The position numbers were made by a program, and so were the translations under genes. The notes below the pieces were generated by a model. That model was not told the DNA's origin. It searched no databases and saw only the letters and a list, made by a program, of their open reading frames with translations. From Lelliottia nimipressuralis (GTDB lineage: Bacteria > Pseudomonadota > Gammaproteobacteria > Enterobacterales > Enterobacteriaceae), in contig NZ_SOMG01000018.1 in the NCBI RefSeq assembly GCF_004402045.1, forward strand, positions 1 through 64,000: a stretch of DNA of 64,000 nt, read 5' to 3'. Shown in pieces: positions 19,793-28,027 of the stretch (position 1 is its first letter; each line of letters opens with the position of its first letter).

Positions 19793-20241
19793 TGGTCTGC
19801 ATCAGCATTTTGCTGGGGGGCGCGTTGGCGTACCTGACCAGCGGCTATCTGGAGAGTGAAAAGGTGCCCATCGAACCCTGCAGCAGCGTCATTCGTAATG
19901 GCAAATTTATTGATGAGAGCCTGCAGCATTACCAGTTTAATGGCGTGATCACCTGGTGGCCAAAGCTGCACCGGTTAACGTTATTTGGGGTAAAAACCGA
20001 TGAGACCGGGGATCGGGTATTTAACCGAGCCCTGCAGTTAAAATCGGTGACCCAGAAAGGAAATGTCATTAACGGCAAGGTGGCAGAACTCAAAATCGCC
20101 GTTGGCGATCAGCTCCCGGAGAAGACCTTTCTGATCAGTGAGGATAATCAGTATATGAATCTGTTATTCAAGCCGATTAATAAAAATAGCTGGCTAATGA
20201 AAATTAATGATAACTGGGTGGCGATGTGTGAGTATAAATAA
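19762..20241 (+). CDS. FidL-like single-pass inner-membrane protein
   Basis: A 159-residue protein with an N-terminal transmembrane helix (residues 4-26) and a periplasmic domain rich in beta-type sequence. The pattern CSSVIRNGKFIDES, followed by a W-W pair in GVITWWPKLHRL and a C-terminal WLMKINDNWVAMCEYK, fits FidL-type proteins encoded beside CadC/MarT-like regulators. An AAGGAGGG sequence precedes the ATG, which lies inside the regulator gene, so translation is probably coupled. Periplasmic partners of ToxR-type regulators (ToxS, TcpH) stabilise or tune them; a similar role is inferred. Confidence 0.72.
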   Translation: MQLRILFVILMVCISILLGGALAYLTSGYLESEKVPIEPCSSVIRNGKFIDESLQHYQFNGVITWWPKLHRLTLFGVKTDETGDRVFNRALQLKSVTQKGNVINGKVAELKIAVGDQLPEKTFLISEDNQYMNLLFKPINKNSWLMKINDNWVAMCEYK

Positions 20242-20389
20242 TGCCGCGCTGAGTTAATTATAAGAAATATCCAGGCTGGCGTGTTTTAAATCTGCTGCTG
20301 TAGTTAGCCATTCTCCTGTTTACAGAGTGATGAATATCCTATCTTGCGGGACAGGATTTCATTATTAAACCTGGAGCAGGATTTCTCCC

Positions 20390-21988
20390 ATGTTAAAGCA
20401 AAAAAAAATATCTCTGAGCGCGATCGCCGCTGGCCTGGCGCTGAGCGGATTGCTGGTCAGCACGTTTAGCCATGCGGCTGACACAAATGCTGCCTCACTG
20501 ATGCCGGATATCAGTCAGAAAAAAATCCTCGTAGGCTACTGGCATAACTGGGGAATCAACCCGGAAGAGATAGACAAGGCGCGAGGCTATCAGGGCGGGC
20601 TGCCTTCTGATATGTCGCTGCGTGAAGTGCCAAAAGGTTACAACGTCGTCAATGTCGCATTCATGAAAGTCATGGATGGGCAGGGCGAGATCCCTACCTT
20701 CAAACCCTACAACGTGAGCGATGATGAGTTTCGCGCTCAGGTGGCCGAGCTGAACGAGCAGGGGCGCGCGGTGTTGATTTCACTGGGCGGCGCTGACGCG
20801 CACATTGCACTGACAGAAAAGCAGACTGGTGCGCTCGCGGCGGAGATTATTCGCCTGACCGAAAAGTATGGTTTTGATGGACTTGATATCGACCTGGAGC
20901 AGACAGCCATTACCGCCGCTGAAAACAGTACGGTGATCCCGGCTGCGCTGAAAATGGTGCGCGCCCATTATCAGCAACAGGGCAAGCATTTCATTATCAG
21001 CATGGCACCAGAGTTCCCTTATCTTCAGGCTAATCGCGATGTGAACTACAAAGCCTACCTGAAAAATCTTGAGGGGGTGTATGACTTTATCGCCCCTCAG
21101 TATTACAACCAGGCGGGCGACGGCGTGAACATGATGACGCCTGAAGAAAAGAACGAAGTGGGCGAGTGGTGGCTGCCACAGGAGTGGGGTACGGGCTATA
21201 GCGATCGCCAAAAAGAGCTTTTTCTTTACTATCTCACCGACAGCCTGGCAAACGGAACGCGTGGGTATGTGAAGATCCCGGCAAATAAGCTGGTGATGGG
21301 GCTTCCTGCTAACCCGGATGCCGCGGGCACCGGCTATGTGAAAGATGCGCAGAGTGTCTTTAACGCGCTTGCGCGGCTGGAAGCGAAAAATGAAGCGATC
21401 AAAGGCCTCATGACCTGGTCGGTTAACTGGGATAACGGCAACACGAAAAACGGCCAGCATTACGGCTATGAGTTTCTGACCCGCTATCAGAGCATTGTTG
21501 ATGGCAGTCTGCCGGGTGGGGGCGACGACACGGATACCGAGGCGCCAACGCCAGTTAAGGACGTGCAGGCGACACTAACGGGACAGGCTGTTTCGCTCAG
21601 GTGGCCAGCATCTGAAGATAATACTGGCGTGGTGGGTTACGACATCTGGCGCGGTCTGGAAAAGATCGGCGATACCCGTGAACTTAGCTTTACCGACAGC
21701 CAAACTACGGCGGGGATGACCTACCGTTACACGGTTGTTGCCTATGACGCCGCCGGTAACTACGCTGCCCCGAGCCAGCCGGTGACCGTTACCGTGCCTG
21801 AAAGTGACGGAGGTACTGGCGAAGAGGGCGGTCAGGGTGGCAACGTCACCGCGTTCACGCCGGGAACCGTCTATGCGGTGGGGGATAAAGTGCTCTATGA
21901 GGGCAAAGTTTACCGCTGTCAGATTGGCCATACCGGTGCCAGCCATTGGTCGCCGGATCGGGCCCTTAACTTGTGGGTAGCTGAATAA
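20390..21988 (+). CDS. Secreted GH18 chitinase with FN3 and CBM5/12 domains
   Basis: A 532-residue exported chitinase. A signal peptide of about 29 residues ends ...SHA|ADTN. The GH18 barrel (about 43-370) has the strand SLGGADAHI and the catalytic DGLDIDLE at 163-170, with Glu170 as proton donor. MAPEFPYLQ, YDFIAPQYYNQ and GLMTWSVNWDN are later barrel strands. An FN3 domain follows (about 385-470, APTPVKDVQATL...VSLRWPAS), then a glycine-rich linker and a CBM5/12 chitin-binding module (AVGDKVLYEGKVYRCQI...HWSP). The layout is like bacterial ChiD/ChiC-type chitinases. It is preceded by GGAGCAGGA and followed by a strong hairpin. It is a plausible substrate of the type II system at 40.5-49.6 kb. 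Confidence 0.93.
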   Translation: MLKQKKISLSAIAAGLALSGLLVSTFSHAADTNAASLMPDISQKKILVGYWHNWGINPEEIDKARGYQGGLPSDMSLREVPKGYNVVNVAFMKVMDGQGEIPTFKPYNVSDDEFRAQVAELNEQGRAVLISLGGADAHIALTEKQTGALAAEIIRLTEKYGFDGLDIDLEQTAITAAENSTVIPAALKMVRAHYQQQGKHFIISMAPEFPYLQANRDVNYKAYLKNLEGVYDFIAPQYYNQAGDGVNMMTPEEKNEVGEWWLPQEWGTGYSDRQKELFLYYLTDSLANGTRGYVKIPANKLVMGLPANPDAAGTGYVKDAQSVFNALARLEAKNEAIKGLMTWSVNWDNGNTKNGQHYGYEFLTRYQSIVDGSLPGGGDDTDTEAPTPVKDVQATLTGQAVSLRWPASEDNTGVVGYDIWRGLEKIGDTRELSFTDSQTTAGMTYRYTVVAYDAAGNYAAPSQPVTVTVPESDGGTGEEGGQGGNVTAFTPGTVYAVGDKVLYEGKVYRCQIGHTGASHWSPDRALNLWVAE

Positions 21989-22000
21989 CCTCTTTTTTAA

Positions 22001-22030
22001 ACAGCATGGCTCCCTGGGGAGCCATGCTGT
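22001..22030. terminator. Strong hairpin after chitinase gene
   Basis: The arms ACAGCATGGCTCCC and GGGAGCCATGCTGT are near-perfect, with an AT-rich flank on each side (TTTTTT upstream, TGTTTT downstream). It is probably a terminator or mRNA 3' stabiliser for the chitinase. Confidence 0.7.
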
Positions 22031-22052
22031 TGTGTTTTACAGGACAACGACT

Positions 22053-22580
22053 ATGCAAACTTCTCTGGTTATTGCCAAACGCTATGACCGATTCTCTCGT
22101 CTTCTTCATTGGGTGGTCGCCGCTGTTATTATCTACGCGATGTGCATGGGCTATATTCTGCACGCGCTGGAAGGAACCCGCTGGTTTACCTTCTTTTCAG
22201 TGCTGAATATGTCGCTTGGCACTGTCGCTACGCCCATCATGATGGTGCGTTTTATCTGGCGCTTCTTCCGCCCTTCGGTGCCTTATCCGGCAACGGTAGC
22301 CGGGCGTAAAAAACAGCTCGTAGTGTTTATTCATGAGCTGTTTTATCTGACCATTATGGTTGTGCTGGTCAGCGGTTTTCTGATGCTGCAAAAAGATTAC
22401 AACCTGTTTGGTCTGATACCGATTTCTCGCCCGATTACGATCGCCGAAGTGAATGCCTTTTTCTTTCAGGTGCATCGCTATAGCTGCATTCTGCTGGGCC
22501 TAATTCTGCTCGGGCATGTCGCAGCGGTAATGAAATACACTCTTAGCGGGCAGCGGGAGATCCTGCGGCGGATGCTGTAA
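22053..22580 (+). CDS. Cytochrome b561
   Basis: A 175-residue, four-helix inner-membrane haem b protein of the bacterial cytochrome b561 family (CybB/YodB/YceJ). Haem-ligand His residues sit in RLLHWVVAAVIIYA (helix 1), FIHELFYLTIMVVLV (helix 3) and QVHRYSCILLGLILLGHVAAV (helix 4). It moves electrons from quinol, possibly relieving superoxide. I chose the ATG at 22053 (MQTSLVIAKRYD) with CAGGAC upstream. Its 3' end overlaps the convergent MASE1 gene by 38 bases. Its place next to LPMO and chitinase genes is suggestive because LPMOs need electrons, but that link is speculative. Confidence 0.88.
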   Translation: MQTSLVIAKRYDRFSRLLHWVVAAVIIYAMCMGYILHALEGTRWFTFFSVLNMSLGTVATPIMMVRFIWRFFRPSVPYPATVAGRKKQLVVFIHELFYLTIMVVLVSGFLMLQKDYNLFGLIPISRPITIAEVNAFFFQVHRYSCILLGLILLGHVAAVMKYTLSGQREILRRML

Positions 22581-23793
22581 CAAAGAGGCTTACTCCCCCC
22601 ATCAGATGCGCGGTGTTGCTGATCCTTTGAAACATCACCATCCCGCGCATCTGCTTTCCATGCAGCGTTTGCAGGATAACTTCCTGGGTAAAGCTGTTTC
22701 CATGTTGATGTGAATACCATGCGTGAAAGCGGGGCAGGAAAGGTGTATCGCAGTGAGCATCCAGTAGCGTCAGAGTGCTGAGCGTGTGTTCCTCATCGGG
22801 AAACAGCGCTTCAGTGCTGCCCTGCCAGTGGAGCTCCTCCTCCGGCATCGTGAGGCGAAACACGACGCTTGCACCGGTTTGCGAAAGGCGGGAAAGGAGA
22901 GCATTAGTGCTGGCTGCACGGGCCTGCTGGTGTTGGATCCAGCGGCGATATTGATATAAGCAGTTGGCAAGGATCGCCGAAAATACCAGATACCACTGCG
23001 CCTGCCAGATAGCCGGGATCAGATCGGGTGTCAGCGTGTAAAAAACGCCTTCCCGCTGCTGGGTCGCCAGTACCACAATCAGGTATTGAATGAGCAGCAG
23101 AAGACCAACGCTGCGTCCGGAGAGCGCAAACACGCTCAGCAAGACCACCGTGGTTTGTACCAGCAGAAGGTTTAGCCCTTGCCAGAGCATCGGCAGGAAA
23201 AAATAGCCCGTCACCAGCAAAAGCGCGTTCAAGGCAAGGAAGATACCTTCTCGCCAGTTAAAATCGCGTACTGGCATTTTACACTCCCGCAGCAGCGGCA
23301 GAATGGCGAGTATCCCGGTTAATGCGGCCAGTACCCAGGATAAAAAATGCAGCGGCGCAATGGGATAACCAGACAGCAACAGGGCCAGATTGAGCAGCAT
23401 ACTGCCGCAAAAAATACTGAGTATTAATTGCAGGGGATAGATCAGTTCTCGAATAATCGGCTTGCGCGCAAAACGCAGCGCTGGCAGTTGCGTATTCAGA
23501 CGAAAGACAGCCACGCACAGCGGAAAGATCGCGACATCGAAGAGGGCGAACAGGCTTGCCATCGTCAGCGGGCGGCCTATCCAGACGCCAACAAACACAT
23601 GTAGCAAGCCAGCGGTCACCAGCCACAGCGGCCACTCTCGTGGAGCCGTCAGCCATAACGCGGCGAAGAGCAGCGGCGCCGGGAGCCAGAGCGTGGTGGA
23701 GAGGCTCCAGCTATCCCGCGTGTGAAAGCTCAGGAATGCCAGCAGGATATAGAGACCTGAAAAGGCCAGCCAGCGGATAATGTTGGTAATCAG
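22543..23793 (-). CDS. MASE1-domain membrane sensor without output domain
   Basis: The frame encodes about eight hydrophobic helices of MASE1 type (up to about residue 290), then a PAS-like segment (GASVVFRLTMPEEELHWQG...GMVMFQRISNTAHLMGG) and stops. No GGDEF, EAL or kinase domain follows. The first ordinary start codon is GTG at 23619, but it falls inside the MASE1 domain. The frame is open to a stop at 23829 and encodes a typical first helix (WLAFSGLYILLAFLSF). A GGGAG sequence at 23801-23805 is well spaced for CTG at 23793 or ATT at 23790, so a non-standard start is likely; the start given is tentative. It could sense a signal and pass it to a separate partner, or be a decayed diguanylate cyclase. 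Function unknown. Confidence 0.65.
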   Translation of the reverse strand: MITNIIRWLAFSGLYILLAFLSFHTRDSWSLSTTLWLPAPLLFAALWLTAPREWPLWLVTAGLLHVFVGVWIGRPLTMASLFALFDVAIFPLCVAVFRLNTQLPALRFARKPIIRELIYPLQLILSIFCGSMLLNLALLLSGYPIAPLHFLSWVLAALTGILAILPLLRECKMPVRDFNWREGIFLALNALLLVTGYFFLPMLWQGLNLLLVQTTVVLLSVFALSGRSVGLLLLIQYLIVVLATQQREGVFYTLTPDLIPAIWQAQWYLVFSAILANCLYQYRRWIQHQQARAASTNALLSRLSQTGASVVFRLTMPEEELHWQGSTEALFPDEEHTLSTLTLLDAHCDTPFLPRFHAWYSHQHGNSFTQEVILQTLHGKQMRGMVMFQRISNTAHLMGGVSLFVTASAAGSPAAR

Positions 23794-23903
23794 CGTCGTT
23801 CTCCCGTCGGGGGCGCTCAGCGTTATTCAGGTATTTATCATTTTAATCTCAATTAATTTATCGTCGCTATTGCTACGCTGGTATTTTTTAAAAAGGGCTA
23901 ACT

Positions 23904-24122
23904 ATGGACTGGCAAAGCGACAAACTTGATTTCGCATCCCTGTGGTTTTCACTTTCTTCGCGTGCGGCAGAGCATGAGCAGGGAAGGGAGTGGCATATCG
24001 CGGCATTATTGTGGAAAGAGGCGGCGCAATATGCAAAAGCGCATCTGAATATTGAATGGGCGAACCTGCGCGGCGATTTTTGTGCCTTACGCGCCAACCG
24101 GCTGCCTAAATATAACGAATAG
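23904..24122 (+). CDS. Small ANR-family transcriptional regulator
   Basis: A 72-residue protein with the pattern of the ANR (AraC negative regulator, Aar-like) family: a helical core AAEHEQGREWHIAALLWKEA followed by AKAHLNIEWANLRGDFC. ANR proteins bind AraC-type activators and reduce virulence gene expression. No AraC-family gene is visible in this window, so its partner would lie elsewhere. The ATG is preceded by GGGC at about 8 bases. It stands alone between the MASE1 gene (divergent) and the prepilin peptidase (45 bases downstream), with which it may share a transcript. Confidence 0.72.
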   Translation: MDWQSDKLDFASLWFSLSSRAAEHEQGREWHIAALLWKEAAQYAKAHLNIEWANLRGDFCALRANRLPKYNE

Positions 24123-24167
24123 CCTCTACTATTATCGGATATTGCATGTTCCTCAGAGTGTTGAACC

Positions 24168-24917
24168 ATGGCAGAGAGTGTAATACTCGTTTTTAGCGTT
24201 TTAGTGGGTGCCGTAATAGGCAGCTTTTGTAACGTCATTATCTATCGGCTCCCCTTGATTCTCCACGGTGAAGCACTCTCTTTATCGTGGCCAGCTTCCC
24301 ACTGCCCCCACTGCAAACATCCCATTAAGTTTCGTCATAATGTTCCGCTGCTCGGCTGGCTGCTGCTGCGCGGGCGCTGCGCCAGCTGTGGCCAGGCGAT
24401 CTCGTGGCGCTATCCGCTGGTAGAAGGGTTGATGGCTCTGCTGTATGGCGTGATTGTCTGGCAGCAGAGCATTACGCCGCAAAGCGTGTTTGATGTGCTG
24501 GCTGTGACATTTTTGCTGCCGCTGCTGTTTATCGACCTGCGCACCATGCTCTTACCCGATCGTCTGACGCTCCCCCTGCTTGTGTTGTCATTACTGTTTG
24601 CCATCAGCGGCTATAGCCACGTGGCTCCGACGCAGGCATTGATAGCCGCTCTGCTGGGTTTTGGTGTGCCCTGGACGCTCTCTTTGCTGTTTCGTTTGTT
24701 GCGCGGTCATGAAGGTATGGGGATGGGAGATATGAAACTGCTGGCAGCGCTCGGTGCGTGGCTTGGCCCGCTGGCACTGCTGGATGTTTTTGTAGCCTCT
24801 ACGCTGTTGGCGCTGATTACAGCGTTGATTCTGCTGCGGATTAAACCCGGTCAACCGTTTCCTTTCGGCCCCTATCCGATTATCGCCGCGATAGGTTGGG
24901 TGGTGTTATACCGATAA
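24168..24917 (+). CDS. gspO: Prepilin peptidase/N-methyltransferase (GspO/PulO type)
   Basis: A 249-residue inner-membrane aspartyl protease that cleaves and N-methylates prepilins and pseudopilins. The N-terminal methyltransferase part contains GSFCNVIIYRLP and a zinc site of two CxxC pairs (CPHC and CASC, about residues 45-72). The catalytic Asp residues are in LFIDLRTMLLPD and in GMGMGDMKLLAALG. It has about eight hydrophobic helices. The pseudopilin and secretin genes it would serve are 16 kb away in the 40.5-49.6 kb operon, which has no peptidase gene of its own. I infer that this gene supplies it. Confidence 0.93.
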   Translation: MAESVILVFSVLVGAVIGSFCNVIIYRLPLILHGEALSLSWPASHCPHCKHPIKFRHNVPLLGWLLLRGRCASCGQAISWRYPLVEGLMALLYGVIVWQQSITPQSVFDVLAVTFLLPLLFIDLRTMLLPDRLTLPLLVLSLLFAISGYSHVAPTQALIAALLGFGVPWTLSLLFRLLRGHEGMGMGDMKLLAALGAWLGPLALLDVFVASTLLALITALILLRIKPGQPFPFGPYPIIAAIGWVVLYR

Positions 24918-24951
24918 AAAAGCGCCGGAAGGAAGGGGCGATTTCCGGCGC
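24914..24951 (-). terminator. Terminator of the LPMO operon (minus strand)
   Basis: The arms GCGCCGGAA and TTCCGGCGC enclose a 12-base loop. Read on the minus strand the stem is followed by TTTTTTAT, so it ends the leftward LPMO transcript and may also act weakly for gspO. Confidence 0.75.
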
Positions 24952-25033
24952 AAACATGATAACGAAAGTGTGGGGGGAAATGATAATGTGAGGCGCGGGT
25001 CAGTGAAGACCCGGCCAGAGTTAACTTACAGTA

Positions 25034-26803
25034 TTATTTACATTCTTTAGGCATGTTGGCAGCACCTTCTTTTTTCCAGACGCCCCACTCGCCATCGGAG
25101 CCTGGCTTAACGCCTCGGGTTTCCCAGCTGTTCAGCCAGATGTTGCCTTCATAGCTCACTTTTTCACAAGGTGTCTTGTAAGTTTTGTTGTGATCCCATG
25201 CTTTTACATCGGTTTGCGCCGGGCGCAGCTTGATCACCTTCGTTGCCGTGGAGACTTTACCGGTATCAGGCGCCGTCACTTTCACCTGCAGCGTCACGTC
25301 CACATTGTCGGTATACGGATGTTTACCCATGAGGTTGGTGCTGAAGTTATTCGGAGACGAGATCTGAATCTTATCGGCGTGATTCAGTGCGGACCATTCC
25401 ACTTTTGATCCCTTTAAGGAATCATCGTTTTTTGACACGACTGATGCAGCAATAACGTCACCGCCAACGATGGTGTCCTGGTTGTTACCCGTATTGATCT
25501 GCACATCAGAAGCCTGCTGCGCTTCCTTCACGGTCACCGTGATATCGTCGTAGTGTTTGTCGACGCCATTTTTGGCCGTCACCGTCAGGCGATAGGTCAC
25601 CTTACCGATTTTCCCGGGCTTAATCAGCGCGCGGGCTTTCGCCGCGTGAACGGTTGGAACCCACTCGCCGCCATTTGCGACCTGCAAAGCACCAATGTCC
25701 CCGCCAGAGACGATAGTCCATTGATATTTATCAGCATTGACGCTTGCGGAACCGTTGAGGTCGTAACCGCGGGATTCACTGTTGCTGGTGACGGTGAAGT
25801 CACTGCCTGCCTTTGCCTCCGGTGCCGTGTTACCCGCTTCTGCTTTCGCTTTCAGAGTGACGGTTTTGGAATCACTCACGTTTTTATCGTTGGTGACGGT
25901 CAGCTTAACATTTACGCTAAAGTCACTCTCAGGTTTAGCCTTCAGGCGGATGCTGGCTTTGGCACTGGTGCTGTTTTCCAGAACGACCTTGTCGGCATTG
26001 CTGGTGACGGACCAGCTGTACTTCAGCTCTTTCCCCGTAGAGGCGCTTCCGTCCAGCGACAGCGTGCTGGTCGACAGTTCATGGCTGGACGGCGTGACGC
26101 TGGCCACCGGTTTGGTGATCACTTCTCCGCCAAAATCGACGTCGATCATCTGATAAAATGCATTATCGGTATCACGCACGCGCCAGACGGCATAAATTTT
26201 CTGCTTACCTTCACGCTCCGGTACGTCACAGGTGTGTGTTTCGAAGCCTGTCGGAATCGATATATCGGCCGACGGGTTGCCTGGCGCATAGGTATAAACC
26301 TTATGGCAGAAAGGCTTATCTTCAAACATCGCTCTGGTCAGGCGTGAATCTGCACCCGGAAGCGAATGCCAGTCCGGCTTAGTGATGTAATAGGTAAAAT
26401 AGGTGGTGCGGTGTTTAGCCGGTAAATGCCATTTAAACTGATGCGGACCCGCAGACATCGGGTTGTTATAGGTATTCTGCTTTTCGTCATCCAGCTTGCT
26501 GAATTCAGGGGTCGCCGTTGAGCCGCCGCTTCCCAGTTTGCCGTCCGGTGGGAACTGGAACAGCTGCTCGTTGGCGATCGGGGTTGGGCTCATATCGTTG
26601 CCAGCCGGAAGCTTCGGTGCTTCTACGGCGTCAGCAGGCCAGACGTTACTATGCTCGCCTTTATCATTCATCGGTGGGAAATGGATCACCGAACGGGATT
26701 TTGGCTCGAAAACATAACCATGCGCCAGCGCACCCGTGGAGTACAGGCCAACTAATGCCACGGCTAGCGCCGACGTAATGTTGTTCATCTTGAGTAATTT
26801 CAA
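25034..26803 (-). CDS. Secreted AA10 lytic polysaccharide monooxygenase with PKD-like and CBM5/12 domains
   Basis: A 589-residue exported copper monooxygenase that cleaves crystalline chitin oxidatively. The signal peptide is cut after ALA, leaving His28 as the mature N-terminal residue of the copper histidine brace. The second brace His is His121 in SAGPHQFKWH. AFYQMIDVDF near residue 225 holds the axial aromatic residue. Next come Ig/PKD-like domains (about 235-535) and a C-terminal CBM5/12 module (KTYKTPCEKVSYEGNIW...). The start is probably TTG at 26803: AGGGAA lies 7 bases upstream, while the ATG at 26788 has no ribosome-binding site. That site lies directly after the stop of the upstream small gene, so the two are translationally coupled. 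It resembles GbpA/chitin-binding proteins. Confidence 0.92.
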   Translation of the reverse strand: MKLLKMNNITSALAVALVGLYSTGALAHGYVFEPKSRSVIHFPPMNDKGEHSNVWPADAVEAPKLPAGNDMSPTPIANEQLFQFPPDGKLGSGGSTATPEFSKLDDEKQNTYNNPMSAGPHQFKWHLPAKHRTTYFTYYITKPDWHSLPGADSRLTRAMFEDKPFCHKVYTYAPGNPSADISIPTGFETHTCDVPEREGKQKIYAVWRVRDTDNAFYQMIDVDFGGEVITKPVASVTPSSHELSTSTLSLDGSASTGKELKYSWSVTSNADKVVLENSTSAKASIRLKAKPESDFSVNVKLTVTNDKNVSDSKTVTLKAKAEAGNTAPEAKAGSDFTVTSNSESRGYDLNGSASVNADKYQWTIVSGGDIGALQVANGGEWVPTVHAAKARALIKPGKIGKVTYRLTVTAKNGVDKHYDDITVTVKEAQQASDVQINTGNNQDTIVGGDVIAASVVSKNDDSLKGSKVEWSALNHADKIQISSPNNFSTNLMGKHPYTDNVDVTLQVKVTAPDTGKVSTATKVIKLRPAQTDVKAWDHNKTYKTPCEKVSYEGNIWLNSWETRGVKPGSDGEWGVWKKEGAANMPKECK

Positions 26804-26819
26804 AATAATCTTCCCTGAA

Positions 26820-27257
26820 TTAATTGAAGGACACTTCTACGTGACTGATGGGGTTGCTCTCGTTGGCATAAACGCTATTCGACTGCGACTCATCGGGAGT
26901 AATTTCACCGTTGCTGTGCTGGAAACCCGCATGCAGATCGGGGTGCTGCTGGTTGATAGCCTGGGCGAGTACGTAGGACCAGTGGGCCTCTTCGCCCGCA
27001 AGGATGGTGACGCGGGTTTCCAGGGCTGGCAGTTCGGTTGCATCGTTAAAGAAGCGCGCACGAATCGTTTGCCCTTCAACGACCTTCACTTTCTCACCGT
27101 TGATCTTGCGCTCCAGTGAGCCAAGCGCTTTCATGCAGTTCTGGTGACTCTGTTCGCAGTTTGCCGCTGGCGGGGTTGTGGTGGCGTTGGCTGAAACGCT
27201 AACGCCCGCCCCTGCCAGTAAAGTGGCAAGGACAAAAGCAGATCCTGTTAATTTCAT
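26820..27257 (-). CDS. Small exported protein coupled to the LPMO gene, function unknown
   Basis: A 145-residue protein with a signal peptide ending near VSANA. The mature part has two Cys close together (CEQSHQNCMKALG), a basic stretch and a beta-rich segment: VKVVEGQTIRARFFNDA, TRVTILAGEEAHWSYVLAQA, and a C-terminal EVSFN. I do not recognise a family. The ATG has AAGGGAA upstream, and the gene ends 16 bases before the LPMO start, in one operon. Its position suggests a role tied to the LPMO, such as delivery, copper loading or substrate binding. The mature protein has few Met and several scattered His, so a copper role is not evident from sequence. Confidence 0.8.
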   Translation of the reverse strand: MKLTGSAFVLATLLAGAGVSVSANATTTPPAANCEQSHQNCMKALGSLERKINGEKVKVVEGQTIRARFFNDATELPALETRVTILAGEEAHWSYVLAQAINQQHPDLHAGFQHSNGEITPDESQSNSVYANESNPISHVEVSFN

Positions 27258-27586
27258 AAGTTCCCTTATTAATTACTGAACAATAACGAATGGTAAATCT
27301 CACCTGCGGTGCAGGTAAAAAGGCGTTATTACCGTGTGATAACAGGGGGGGATAGTACCGAGAGGAGGTAACCGGCTTGAATAAGAGACGTCTCTGAGCC
27401 ATTAAGAGTTGGGGAGCTCAGGCAGAGAAGAGAGACCTGTAATGTTGAAATTGGGGATAATGGCGTGATATGGGCAGGAAATGGACTTATAGAGTCAGGC
27501 GATCGCCTGGGCGATCACCTTTAACGATTTAGCCGTGACGCAGAATAACTGACAGGCTCTCTCACCTGTTCAAGGCGGAGTTCATT
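27258..27586. promoter_or_regulatory. Upstream region of the LPMO operon, with GATCGC palindrome
   Basis: This 329-base gap lies upstream of the LPMO operon. It holds a perfect 14-base palindrome, CAGGCGATCGCCTG, at 27496-27509, directly followed by a partial copy GGGCGATCACC, which could be an operator. It is about 240 bases from the small exported gene's start. No coding sequence or RNA was recognised. Confidence 0.4.
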
Positions 27587-27961
27587 TCATTTAACCTTGC
27601 GTTTGAGAATCAACTGCTCATTGTTATTGCCGATTAATTTATAATTTTTAAATCTTCTCAGCACGAGCACGCCCGTTGCGATGGCAATCAGAGCGACAAC
27701 AAGCGCAACGGCTGGAATCGCGTATTCAGAAAGTATCGAATACATATCATTATGGGCCATTGCCCGGGTCTTGCCTTTTTCCAGTATTGAAACAACGTAA
27801 TAGATTGAAAGACCAATTGCTGCCAACGCAACAGCCCAGGCCACATGGCCCACAGCCTGGAGTCTGACAGTTTTATTGACTAAATCACCTTCGATAACTA
27901 TCGAGGATTGTTTATTCTTAACTGCCTCCAGTAACTCCTTTTCTGACTTCACTGTACTCAT
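27587..27961 (-). CDS. Small two-helix inner-membrane protein, function unknown
   Basis: A 124-residue protein with a polar N-terminus (KSEKELLEAVKNKQSSIVIEG), two hydrophobic helices at about 36-60 and 77-102, and a basic C-terminal tail ending LILKRKVK. I do not recognise the family. It stands alone between the LPMO operon and the deacetylase gene, with about 66 bases to the latter's stop. Base composition and codon use look like the neighbouring AT-rich genes. Confidence 0.7.
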   Translation of the reverse strand: MSTVKSEKELLEAVKNKQSSIVIEGDLVNKTVRLQAVGHVAWAVALAAIGLSIYYVVSILEKGKTRAMAHNDMYSILSEYAIPAVALVVALIAIATGVLVLRRFKNYKLIGNNNEQLILKRKVK

Positions 27962-28027
27962 TTTGGCACCTTCATTTCATATTGTCTTTTCCAAAAATAT
28001 GCGACTTTTTCATGTGAGTTGACGAAC

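Noticed and set aside
25553-26347. A 264-codon plus-strand frame antisense to the LPMO gene.
   Set aside because: No ribosome-binding site, signal or domain, and the LPMO frame explains the same DNA with clear catalytic motifs.
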